Notes: generated by a model not told the origin, from the letters alone. Numbered from the stretch's first letter, positions 1-5,055 are shown. The stretch is 5,352 bases of DNA from Promethearchaeota archaeon (GCA_004524385.1 SDNM01000131.1:1-5352); one strand, 5' to 3'. A program made the numbers and translations.

Positions 1-1265
1 TAAAAATTCTATTTGAACAGAAAAGTGTGCCAAAAGAACCTTGGAACGACGAGCAAATTGAGTTTTTGCTTCAGATTCTTTCAAATATGGATACTGATAA
101 GGATGATAGAGCTGCTAAAGTGGGTGAAAGAGAAGCAAGAATCGCTTCTAAACTCCAATTAAAAACTTCTGGTGGTTTTTGTCATGGAGTTGGTCGCTCT
201 GGTTTTTTAACAGCTCCACAACCAAAGGCTCCGGGTGGGTCAATAATGTACGAAATCTCTAATTTTTTAGCACGAAATTTTCTAAAAAATTTTGGCTTAC
301 CTAATATTAAAAAGGCAATAGTAGTTCCTCTCTGTACTGGAATGTCATTGGCATTATGCCTAGGCGCTTTAAAACCTGATTGGAATGATAATAAGTTCAT
401 AAATAAGAGAAAAGTTATACTTCCCAGAATTGACCATCAATCAATATTAAAAGCAATTGATTTAATAGGTTGTAATGTAAAGGTCGTTAATGGACAGATT
501 TTTGGAGATGCTGTTCGAGTTCCTATTGAGAATATTAAAAGCAATTTGGATGAAAATTGTTTTGCCATTATTTCAATTACGAGCTTTTTTCCACCGCGAG
601 AACATGACAATATTAAAGAAATTAGCAAATTTGCGAAGGAATATGACCTTGTGCATATCGTTATTAACGCTTATGGTGTTCAAAGTACAGAATGGATGAA
701 ATTAATTCGTACTGCCATTGACGCGGGGAGAGTAGATGCGATCATTCAATCTACAGATAAGAATTTCCTTACACCCGTGGGTGGAGCTATAATTGCTTCT
801 CCGCACGATGATTTAATCACTAAGATTAGCCATACATACGCTGGTCGGGCATCTGCTACACCGATTGTGAATTTTTTAATTTCCATGCTTTCGTTGGGAC
901 TCACTGGTTATCAAACTCTGTTGGAGGAACAAATAAAAAATCGTAAATTACTTGAAAAGAGATTAGTAGAGATTGCGAAAAAAATAAATGAAAGAATTTT
1001 AGAAATATATAATCCAGTTGCTGTTGCATTATCTCTTGAAAAACTAAAGGAAGAACAAATTTCCGAATTAGGAGGTGCTCTCTATAATTTACGGGTTACT
1101 GGACCTAGAGTCTATAATCAAGAGGATAAAAATTTTGGTATGTGCTGTGATAACTATCCCATACCATATATTGTGATGAATGCCTCAATAGGAGCTAAAT
1201 CTACTGATATCATAACTGCAATCGAAAGATTTGAAAAAGCTTATGAACAAATAATTAAGAAATAA
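1..1265 (+). CDS. spcS: O-phosphoseryl-tRNA(Sec) selenium transferase (SepSecS), 5' partial
   Basis: PLP enzyme that converts O-phosphoseryl-tRNA(Sec) to selenocysteinyl-tRNA(Sec) using selenophosphate, the last step of the archaeal/eukaryotic Sec pathway. The frame is open from base 3 to the window edge. Residues encoded before the GTG at 27 (KILFEQKS) continue the similarity I recall to human SepSecS (IRLLLEKGK...), so that GTG is an internal Val and some tens of N-terminal residues are missing. Counting from 27: GEREAR (33-38), the phosphate-binding loop GRSGF..PQPKAPG (56-70) with the conserved Arg, Ser and Gln, VPLCTGMSLALC (100-111), PRID (133-136), NAYGVQS (214-220), the PLP-lysine motif QSTDKNFLTPVGGA with K245, and GRASATP (273-279). 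All match the family core; visible length is 420 residues against about 500 in human. The SepCysS alternative lacks this motif set. A 122-bp gap with a terminator separates it from the next gene. Confidence 0.95.
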   Translation, partial: KILFEQKSVPKEPWNDEQIEFLLQILSNMDTDKDDRAAKVGEREARIASKLQLKTSGGFCHGVGRSGFLTAPQPKAPGGSIMYEISNFLARNFLKNFGLPNIKKAIVVPLCTGMSLALCLGALKPDWNDNKFINKRKVILPRIDHQSILKAIDLIGCNVKVVNGQIFGDAVRVPIENIKSNLDENCFAIISITSFFPPREHDNIKEISKFAKEYDLVHIVINAYGVQSTEWMKLIRTAIDAGRVDAIIQSTDKNFLTPVGGAIIASPHDDLITKISHTYAGRASATPIVNFLISMLSLGLTGYQTLLEEQIKNRKLLEKRLVEIAKKINERILEIYNPVAVALSLEKLKEEQISELGGALYNLRVTGPRVYNQEDKNFGMCCDNYPIPYIVMNASIGAKSTDIITAIERFEKAYEQIIKK

Positions 1266-1281
1266 AAAATAATTTTTTATT
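1261..1281 (+). terminator. A/T hairpin and T-tract after the SepSecS gene
   Basis: A perfect 9-bp inverted repeat (AATAAAAAA, 3-nt loop, TTTTTTATT) overlaps the stop codon at 1263-1265 and supplies a T6 run at 1273-1278. Archaeal transcription ends mainly at T-runs, so this is a plausible end for the SepSecS transcript. The stem is all A/T and weak, so the T-run is the more meaningful part. Confidence 0.4.
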
Positions 1282-1290
1282 ATTGTAATC

Positions 1291-1310
1291 GAAATGAAAA
1301 TATATATAAA
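1291..1310 (+). promoter_or_regulatory. BRE/TATA-type promoter for the 1388-2068 gene
   Basis: GAAATGAAAA followed by TATATATAAA (1301-1310) resembles an archaeal purine-rich BRE next to a TATA box. The expected start is about 25 bases downstream, near 1327-1335, giving a leader of roughly 55 nt. The whole spacer 1266-1387 is very AT-rich, so other TATA-like matches occur, such as around 1337-1355; this is the best one with a BRE-like flank. Confidence 0.45.
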
Positions 1311-1387
1311 AATTATAATTATTTATTATAAGAATATTGTATATTGTATAATCAAATTCTAAAAAATAACATGGGTTCTAATCAATT

Positions 1388-2068
1388 ATGGAAAATCGAT
1401 TGTTAGATCAATTTAACTCTGTAATCACATCCGAATGGTTATCCACAAATATAACTGAAGAGTTCGCTCCTTTAAACCATAAAGAATTGTTCGAATTAGG
1501 GTATCACACGAATAACAATGTAAGTACGAGAAATATTTTCATAAAATTATCCCAAAATGAAAATAAAGGTGGTTCAAAAGCAATCCTTTATTCAAATACA
1601 AAAAAATTTATCTTAATCGAAGCTTTAGATGATAATTTATCTATTACAAAGTATTTCAATGAGGGCACTACTGGTGATAAATTAGTTAATGAAATAGCCC
1701 CCAAACTTAAAGCTAGGAAGGAAATTTTTGCTAAAAAAGAAGAGAACGAGAAAGAGCAAATTCTTAAATCAATTTTGGTTGAAAGAAAGCTGGATGAATG
1801 TGCTAATCTAGTAATGATAAAAGGTGTCAATAGAAAGATTTATTTCGCAATCGGGGATGCCCGAGAATCTGCTGCAGTTGTGCCAATGTTTATGGAAGCT
1901 GAAGGAGCAAGTTTAGTGCAATTAGCATTGAACAAGTGGATGAGCGTTACACAAAAATTAGAACCAGATAAAACTTTCCCAGAAAACCATGTCCCTGGAT
2001 TACTTAAGAATTTAATGCAAATAAAGAAATGGCTGTTAAATTTAGTTTCTGTTAACCTTGATAAATAG
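1388..2068 (+). CDS. Hypothetical protein, 226 aa, unrecognised
   Basis: A complete ATG-started reading frame with no family I recognise. It has no obvious signal peptide or membrane segment, so it is probably cytoplasmic. The N-terminal part (1-100) looks mixed alpha/beta. Residues about 105-135 are a highly charged Lys/Glu-rich helix (KARKEIFAKKEENEKEQ). The C-terminal part contains a hydrophobic strand-like patch (NRKIYFAIGD, 149-158) followed by a helical segment (SAAVVPMFMEAEGASLVQL). No convincing Shine-Dalgarno site precedes the ATG, in contrast to the genes at 2428, 2843 and 3324. An ATG at 1371 is out of frame and hits a stop within 12 codons. The gene stands alone: its own TATA box upstream, a T-run downstream, then a convergent tRNA gene. 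Codon use resembles its neighbours and gives no sign of transfer. Existence as a gene is likely from its length and context; function is unknown. Confidence 0.75.
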   Translation: MENRLLDQFNSVITSEWLSTNITEEFAPLNHKELFELGYHTNNNVSTRNIFIKLSQNENKGGSKAILYSNTKKFILIEALDDNLSITKYFNEGTTGDKLVNEIAPKLKARKEIFAKKEENEKEQILKSILVERKLDECANLVMIKGVNRKIYFAIGDARESAAVVPMFMEAEGASLVQLALNKWMSVTQKLEPDKTFPENHVPGLLKNLMQIKKWLLNLVSVNLDK

Positions 2069-2091
2069 GAACAATTGTTGTTATTTAACTC

Positions 2092-2097
2092 TTTTTT
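2092..2097 (+). terminator. T6 run after the 1388-2068 gene
   Basis: A T6 tract lies 24 bases after the stop codon, preceded by the 10-bp palindrome AACAATTGTT (2070-2079). It is a plausible archaeal T-run terminator, placed before the convergent tRNA gene. Confidence 0.35.
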
Positions 2098-2142
2098 GGG
2101 CGTTATATATATTTGCTAAGTTATAAAATGGTCCATGGGGGA

Positions 2143-2172
2143 AGTCCGTCCTAGAGCTTTATGCTCTGGTAT
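2143..2172 (-). other. tRNA-Ile intron 3 (T-loop, 59/60), 30 nt
   Basis: A textbook BHB motif. The outer helix is the T-stem GGGGG/CCCCC. The central 4-bp helix is UUCG (54-57) with CGGA. The bulges are AA|A on the 5' side and CU|U on the 3' side. The inner hairpin is AGAGC-AUAAA-GCUCU. Cutting between the second and third base of each bulge restores the T-loop UUCGAAU exactly. The intron interrupts the conserved GGTTCGA motif region just after A59. Confidence 0.87.
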
Positions 2173-2186
2173 TTCGAACCCCCGGT

Positions 2187-2202
2187 ATCCCGGCACAAGG
2201 CT
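2187..2202 (-). other. tRNA-Ile intron 2 (variable loop, 45/46), 16 nt
   Basis: Removing these 16 nt turns a 21-nt stretch between the anticodon stem and the T-stem into the five-base variable loop AGACC, including the expected A44 and C48. Splice motif: central helix CCCG (40-43) with CGGG, 5' bulge AG|A, a short inner GC/GC helix with a CUUGU loop, and 3' bulge AU|A. There is essentially no outer helix, so it is a relaxed motif. The alternative, a long class II variable arm, is unlikely because the D-arm and anticodon are of the class I isoleucine type. Confidence 0.75.
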
Positions 2203-2209
2203 CTCGGGC

Positions 2210-2259
2210 TTTTATGCTATATAGACAGTTTTTAGTAGGGGGTGTCCGTCTATATGGTC
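2210..2259 (-). other. tRNA-Ile intron 1 (anticodon loop, 37/38 to 38/39), 50 nt
   Basis: Its core is an 8-bp hairpin, AUAUAGAC (2255-2248) with GUCUAUAU (2226-2219), closing a 21-nt loop. At the junctions, UUAU (positions 33-36) pairs with AUAA in the intron, flanked by 3-nt bulges AA|G on each side. This puts cleavage after A38 and before G39, although A-runs make the position equivalent to the canonical 37/38. The outer helix is relaxed: C27-G30 pairs with C40-G43, leaving U31 and C32 unpaired. In the precursor, GGUCU-UAUA-AGACC can form a competing hairpin. Confidence 0.8.
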
Positions 2260-2335
2260 TTATAAGACCCGCGCTTTAACCAAGCTGAGCTAATGGACCT
2301 TTTTATAATCTAATAAAAACACAAAAAAATAAAAG

Positions 2336-2346
2336 TTTTTTTATAA
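2336..2346 (-). promoter_or_regulatory. TATA-like box for the tRNA gene
   Basis: On the minus strand, ATTATAAAAAA lies about 37-47 bases before the mature tRNA 5' end. That would place transcription start around 2310-2318 and leave a short leader for RNase P to remove. Region 2300-2427 otherwise holds only the divergent promoters and an AT-rich leader. Confidence 0.35.
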
Positions 2347-2354
2347 TTACATTG

Positions 2355-2364
2355 TTATATATAG
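2355..2364 (+). promoter_or_regulatory. TATA box for the coiled-coil gene pair
   Basis: TTATATATAG sits 64-73 bases before the TTG start at 2428. Transcription would begin near 2385-2390 with a leader of about 40 nt. It lies within 20 bases of the opposite-facing tRNA TATA-like box. Confidence 0.4.
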
Positions 2365-2414
2365 ATTAAATTAAATAAAAAATTACACTTATTATTTTAA
2401 TATAATAGCTAAAT

Positions 2415-2420
2415 AAGGTG
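2415..2420 (+). promoter_or_regulatory. Shine-Dalgarno site deciding the TTG start at 2428
   Basis: AAGGTG, complementary to the archaeal 16S rRNA 3' end, lies 7 bases before TTG 2428. The next ATG (2437) would be 16 bases away, so TTG is the better start. Confidence 0.65.
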
Positions 2421-2427
2421 TTTAAAC

Positions 2428-2841
2428 TTGGCAGAAATGCTAACAGACTTGTTACAAAATATTTATAAACGCATTGCACAATTAGGGCAAGCAATTCAAG
2501 GGTTAAAGAATACTTTAGACGAATTAAACCAGAATATAGAGCAGAAAGTAAATAATTTAAATGAAAAAATCTCAGAATTCTCAAGAGAGATAAATGTAAC
2601 TCAAACAATATATATTGATGCATTAAAAGAGATTGGAGAAGGAATTAAAAATGAGTTTGGAAAAATTCGACAAGGTTTTGCACTCGATTCCTTTGAAAAA
2701 ATGATTTCTTCACTCGAAGATTTTGAAAAATTAGCCTCTGAAGTGCTAACTCAAGATACTGTAAATTTACTTTTGTCAGAAGCAATTGAGTCTGTAAATA
2801 AATTGAAAAAGAATCTACGAGAGGAGGAGGTGAGTAGTTAA
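2428..2841 (+). CDS. Small coiled-coil protein A (137 aa), TTG start
   Basis: Unrecognised protein, predicted almost entirely alpha-helical. Residues about 5-60 show regular hydrophobic spacing among Gln, Asn, Lys and Glu (LGQAIQGLKNTLDELNQNIEQKVNNLNEKISEF), typical of a coiled coil. A second helical stretch runs from about 60 to 132 (IYIDALKEIGEGIKNEFGKI...LLLSEAIESVNKLKKNL). There is no signal peptide, membrane helix or Cys pair, so an oligomeric scaffold or adaptor is the likely kind of role; no specific function can be assigned. The start is TTG 2428, supported by the ribosome binding site. It ends one base before gene B, which begins with the same MAE-x-L-x-D pattern, has nearly the same length and a similar end (LL..I.S......LKK), suggesting distant paralogues. 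The C-terminal codons for REEEVSS contain the ribosome binding site of gene B, so the two are almost certainly co-expressed. Confidence 0.8.
   Translation: MAEMLTDLLQNIYKRIAQLGQAIQGLKNTLDELNQNIEQKVNNLNEKISEFSREINVTQTIYIDALKEIGEGIKNEFGKIRQGFALDSFEKMISSLEDFEKLASEVLTQDTVNLLLSEAIESVNKLKKNLREEEVSS
2826..2833 (+). promoter_or_regulatory. Strong Shine-Dalgarno site inside gene A for gene B
   Basis: GGAGGTGA is a full match to the archaeal anti-SD and ends 9 bases before TTG 2843. It lies within the last codons of the upstream gene, indicating translation coupled or reinitiated at the junction. Confidence 0.8.
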
Positions 2842-2842
2842 T

Positions 2843-3259
2843 TTGGCTGAACAACTCTTAGACCAAATGATTGAACAAATTAACTCAATTACCCAATCAT
2901 TGGACGGTACAATTGCCCAAATTCAGAATATGGGAACTGCAATTAATAATATGAGTCAAAAATTTAGTGAGGAGACCGTAAGCCTAACGGAGAATATCAG
3001 GTTAATTGTAGAAGTTTTAAAACAATTTCGCGTGCAGTCTTCTAAAAGTTTGAAAGATTTATCTGATGAATTAGGTGAAAAAATACAAGAATTATGGGAT
3101 AAAAATTCTATAGATACTATCCTAAAACAAGAAAAGAAGGCAATTGACGCAATAAGACAAGGAGAAAAAGCGGTTTCTAATAATCTATATTACGCCCAAT
3201 TACTTTCCATAATTCGTTCTATTAGAGAAGAAACAAATAGAGTTTTAAAAAAAACTTAA
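2843..3259 (+). CDS. Small coiled-coil protein B (138 aa), TTG start
   Basis: Unrecognised helical protein, the likely partner and distant paralogue of the gene before it. Residues about 4-65 form a heptad-like, Gln/Asn/Ser-rich helix (LLDQMIEQINSITQSLDGTIAQ). They are followed by a charged helix (KSLKDLSDELGEKIQELWDK, about 69-88) and a C-terminal helix (LLSIIRSIREETNRVLKKT). The central segment KKAIDAIRQGEKAVSNN (102-118) has a helix-turn look. No membrane or export signal is seen. TTG 2843 is chosen because of the excellent ribosome binding site; the first ATG is nine codons in. Two similar proteins encoded back to back suggest a heteromeric coiled-coil assembly, which is inference. A T9 run (3265-3273) follows the stop codon, so the transcript may end here or partly continue into the longin-like/TPR gene 64 bases downstream. 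Confidence 0.8.
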   Translation: MAEQLLDQMIEQINSITQSLDGTIAQIQNMGTAINNMSQKFSEETVSLTENIRLIVEVLKQFRVQSSKSLKDLSDELGEKIQELWDKNSIDTILKQEKKAIDAIRQGEKAVSNNLYYAQLLSIIRSIREETNRVLKKT

Positions 3260-3264
3260 GTTAA

Positions 3265-3273
3265 TTTTTTTTT
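3265..3273 (+). terminator. T9 run after the coiled-coil pair
   Basis: A run of nine T follows the stop of gene B, preceded by the palindrome AACTTAAGTT (3253-3262). It is a strong candidate for archaeal T-run termination. If it is efficient, the 3324 gene needs its own promoter, possibly in the AT-rich stretch 3274-3300. Confidence 0.45.
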
Positions 3274-3306
3274 AACATTAAAAATTACTTTTTAATAGTT
3301 AACTTT

Positions 3307-3313
3307 AAGGTGA
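3307..3313 (+). promoter_or_regulatory. Shine-Dalgarno site for the 3324 gene
   Basis: AAGGTGA lies 10 bases before ATG 3324, supporting that start. Confidence 0.6.
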
Positions 3314-3323
3314 CTTAAATTTT

Positions 3324-4220
3324 ATGCCAAAAGGCTTATTTATTGTATTATTGCCAAGAGAAGCGGATTATAAAATTCTAGGTTATTATTTAAAAAACAC
3401 TGAATTAGATTTCGAAGTATCAAGTGATTTGTTTTTAAGGCTAAATTTAGACCACTCAAAGAACACATTTAATTTTTTAAAATTAAAAAATTATATTATA
3501 ATTTCTTATCTTCATAATTTCACAGGTAAAATAAATCGAAAAGCCTCTGGAATAATAGTTGGAGTATTACTAAACGAAGGTGAAGAGCCCGAAAAATTTA
3601 GAGCTCCGATGAAAAATGCCGCAATTTCTATAGAATCTTTAAACTTTTTAGAGATTCCAAAAGAAGAATTTGAAGAAGAATTAAAAGCCATTTATGAAAA
3701 ACATATTGAAACGTTAGATGATATTTTAAACGCTGATGTATTAAAAGAAAGGATAATCAATCTAACTAAAGAAATGTTAAGCGAAGGTAAAAAAGAAAGA
3801 AGAATTGCGCAAGAATTATTACAAAAAATTGAAGATAAATCGCATACAAAAATTTCTGAATATTATAAGGCTGCGGAGAGCGCTTTAAAATCGCTAGATT
3901 ACGAAAGAGCTGGAAAGCTTTTCAATAAAGCCGCAGAAGTTGCAGAAGAGTTAAAAGTAAGAGATCTAGCTAAATCGTTAAGGGAGAGAGCTAGTTTATC
4001 TGTAGATATACCAGATTTGTCTAAAAAACGTGATGAAATCGTGAGAGAGGCAAGAAGCGCGTTAAGGAAAGAAGACTTCCACGCCGCTTATACATATTAT
4101 AAAAAAGCAAGCGAGTTATCCAAAAAACTAATGCAAAATGAAAAAGAAGAAGAATATACTTTAAAGTCAAAAGCACTACAGGATTTTTATCAAGCAGAAC
4201 AAAGATTTCAGAAAAAATAA
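3324..4220 (+). CDS. Two-domain protein: longin-like N-terminal module plus TPR-like repeats (298 aa)
   Basis: Not a named family I can assign. Residues 1-110 alternate strands and helices: GLFIVLLP, DYKILGYYL, DLFLRLNL, YIIISYL, SGIIVGVLL, then NEGEEPEKFRAPMKNAAISI. The opening strand, the GxxVGxLLxxxExPExF pattern and the following helix resemble the longin/roadblock-like modules abundant in Asgard proteins; this is a resemblance, not a proven fold. Residues 112-175 are charged helices. Two 34-residue TPR-like units follow, about 177-210 (DYERAGKLFNKAAEVAEEL) and 236-270 (DFHAAYTYYKKASELSKKL), with the usual aromatic/Ala spacing; an MIT-type helical domain is an alternative. There is no signal peptide or membrane segment. 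Such a combination would suit an adaptor in trafficking-like or small-GTPase complexes, which is inference. The gene lies 64 bases after the coiled-coil pair and 19 bases before the SAM hydrolase. Confidence 0.8.
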   Translation: MPKGLFIVLLPREADYKILGYYLKNTELDFEVSSDLFLRLNLDHSKNTFNFLKLKNYIIISYLHNFTGKINRKASGIIVGVLLNEGEEPEKFRAPMKNAAISIESLNFLEIPKEEFEEELKAIYEKHIETLDDILNADVLKERIINLTKEMLSEGKKERRIAQELLQKIEDKSHTKISEYYKAAESALKSLDYERAGKLFNKAAEVAEELKVRDLAKSLRERASLSVDIPDLSKKRDEIVREARSALRKEDFHAAYTYYKKASELSKKLMQNEKEEEYTLKSKALQDFYQAEQRFQKK

Positions 4221-4239
4221 TAATTGTAATGACAGAATC

Positions 4240-5055
4240 TTGACAAATATTATTGCTATTTTAACTGATTTTGGTCCTCTTGGAGGTCATTATGTCGCAA
4301 GTATGAAGGGTACCATTCTAAAAATTAATCCTAATGTTAACATCATTGATATCACTCAAAATATATCCTCTTATTCTATAATTGAAGCCTCATATCTTAT
4401 TAAAACTACATATAAACATTTCCCTGAACATTCAGTTTTTTTAGTAGTAGTCGATCCTGGCGTTGGTAGTTCAAGAGAAATTCTTGCCTTCAAATCTGAT
4501 TCTAACTATTATTTTATTGGACCTAACAATGGTGTATTTTCAACCATATTCTCAAATGAAAAAATTGTTGAATGCGTAATCGTTAACAATGATGAATATT
4601 TCAATAAACCTGTTTCAAATACTTTTCACGGACGAGATATTATGGCTCCTATAGGCGCTCATATTACCCGTGGAGTACCACTAAGTAAGTTTGGTCCTTC
4701 CTTCAACTTAGATAATTTAACTGAGATTGATGTTGAGTATAGACTAATTCCTAATGAGAGAACTATTCATTGCACAGTACAATACATTGATAATTTTGGA
4801 AATATAACAACAAATATCCCAATAAAAGATAACTTAATTGAAGGATCATCTCTCTCACTAAAAGATACAATAGAATTGGAATCTAAAAACCAAAAATATA
4901 GGGGTAAATTTGCGACCCATTTTGCTACCGAATCTCTCCATTCTTTATTATTTCTTGTTGGATCCACTGGTTATCTTGAAATCTCGATGAATCAAGGAAA
5001 TGCTGCTAAAGATCTTTTACTTAAAGTAGGTGATATCATTACTGTTAGAATATGA
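4240..5055 (+). CDS. S-adenosyl-L-methionine hydrolase (adenosine-forming), DUF62 family
   Basis: Member of the SAM hydroxide adenosyltransferase family, related to fluorinase and chlorinase, which uses activated water to cleave SAM to adenosine and methionine. Visible motifs: LTDFG (8-12, with D10), DPGVG (72-76), the conserved Asp-Arg-His set as D72, R79 and H130 (TFHGRD), GPNNGVF (94-100), and the C-terminal-domain motif DNFGNITTNI (184-193). These residues support hydrolase rather than halogenase chemistry. Length (271 aa) is normal and both domains are present, ending in GSTGYLEISMNQGNA...GD. The start is TTG 4240, placing TDFG at the usual distance from the N-terminus; the ATG at 4229 is out of frame, and the next in-frame ATG (codon 22) would remove the catalytic motif. 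No clear Shine-Dalgarno site precedes it. Only 19 bases separate it from the longin-like/TPR gene, so they may share a transcript. Likely cytoplasmic. Confidence 0.93.
   Translation: MTNIIAILTDFGPLGGHYVASMKGTILKINPNVNIIDITQNISSYSIIEASYLIKTTYKHFPEHSVFLVVVDPGVGSSREILAFKSDSNYYFIGPNNGVFSTIFSNEKIVECVIVNNDEYFNKPVSNTFHGRDIMAPIGAHITRGVPLSKFGPSFNLDNLTEIDVEYRLIPNERTIHCTVQYIDNFGNITTNIPIKDNLIEGSSLSLKDTIELESKNQKYRGKFATHFATESLHSLLFLVGSTGYLEISMNQGNAAKDLLLKVGDIITVRI

Larger units (their letters stand above)
2137..2250. repeat. Imperfect direct repeat within the tRNA gene (13/14 nt copies)
   Basis: On the plus strand GGGGGAAGTCCGTC (2137-2150) and GGGGGTGTCCGTC (2238-2250) differ only by AA versus T. The first copy covers the 3' T-stem and the 3' splice helix of intron 3. 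The second lies in the loop region of intron 1. Confidence 0.7.
2129..2299 (-). tRNA. tRNA-Ile(UAU) interrupted by three introns
   Basis: Read on the minus strand from 2299. Exons 2299-2260, 2209-2203, 2186-2173 and 2142-2129 join into 75 nt: acceptor stem GGUCCAU/AUGGACC (7 Watson-Crick pairs), U8 A9, D-arm GCUC-AGCUUGGUUA-AAGC, G26, anticodon stem CGGGU/GCCCG, loop CUUAUAA, variable loop AGACC, T-arm GGGGG-UUCGAAU-CCCCC, discriminator A73. CCA is not encoded. Expected tertiary bases are present: U8-A14, G15-C48, G18/G19 with U55/C56, U54-A58, G26-A44. The D-arm and anticodon loop closely match archaeal tRNA-Ile(GAU) as I recall it, apart from U34 and A22, so U34-A35-U36 should read AUA as isoleucine. 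Imperfections are a C13-A22 mismatch and a U31-G39 wobble. UUUU follows the 3' end at 2128-2125. Exact placement of intron 1 is ambiguous within a run of A, but the mature sequence is the same. Confidence 0.88.

Noticed and set aside
27..29. GTG as the start of SepSecS
   Set aside because: The frame stays open to the window edge and the residues before it align with known SepSecS proteins.
1266..1387. A selenoprotein SECIS element near SepSecS
   Set aside because: No GC-rich stem with the archaeal SECIS internal-loop pattern is visible, and no in-frame TGA readthrough candidate lies in the window.
1371..1406. ATG at 1371 as the start of the hypothetical gene
   Set aside because: It is in another frame and reaches a stop after 11 codons.
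2257..2270. Perfect palindrome GGTCTTATAAGACC as an operator
   Set aside because: It is the anticodon-stem region plus the first bases of intron 1. The tRNA structure explains it, though it may form a transient hairpin in the precursor.
2129..2299. Reading the tRNA as class II (Leu or Ser) with a long variable arm
   Set aside because: The 21-nt stretch does not form a normal variable arm. The D-arm and anticodon loop match class I tRNA-Ile, and removing 16 nt at a motif with 3-nt bulges gives exactly a 5-nt variable loop.
2129..2299. tRNA-Sec or a tRNA pseudogene
   Set aside because: The acceptor stem is 7 bp, the D-arm is ordinary and the anticodon is UAU, not UCA. Stems are almost perfectly paired after intron removal, which a decayed gene would not show.
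2366..2854. Minus-strand open frames over the coiled-coil genes (2366-2623 and 2645-2854)
   Set aside because: They are leucine/phenylalanine-rich shadows of the plus-strand coiled-coil genes, with no ribosome binding site or family resemblance.
4229..4231. ATG as the start of the SAM hydrolase
   Set aside because: It is out of frame with the TDFG-containing reading frame.
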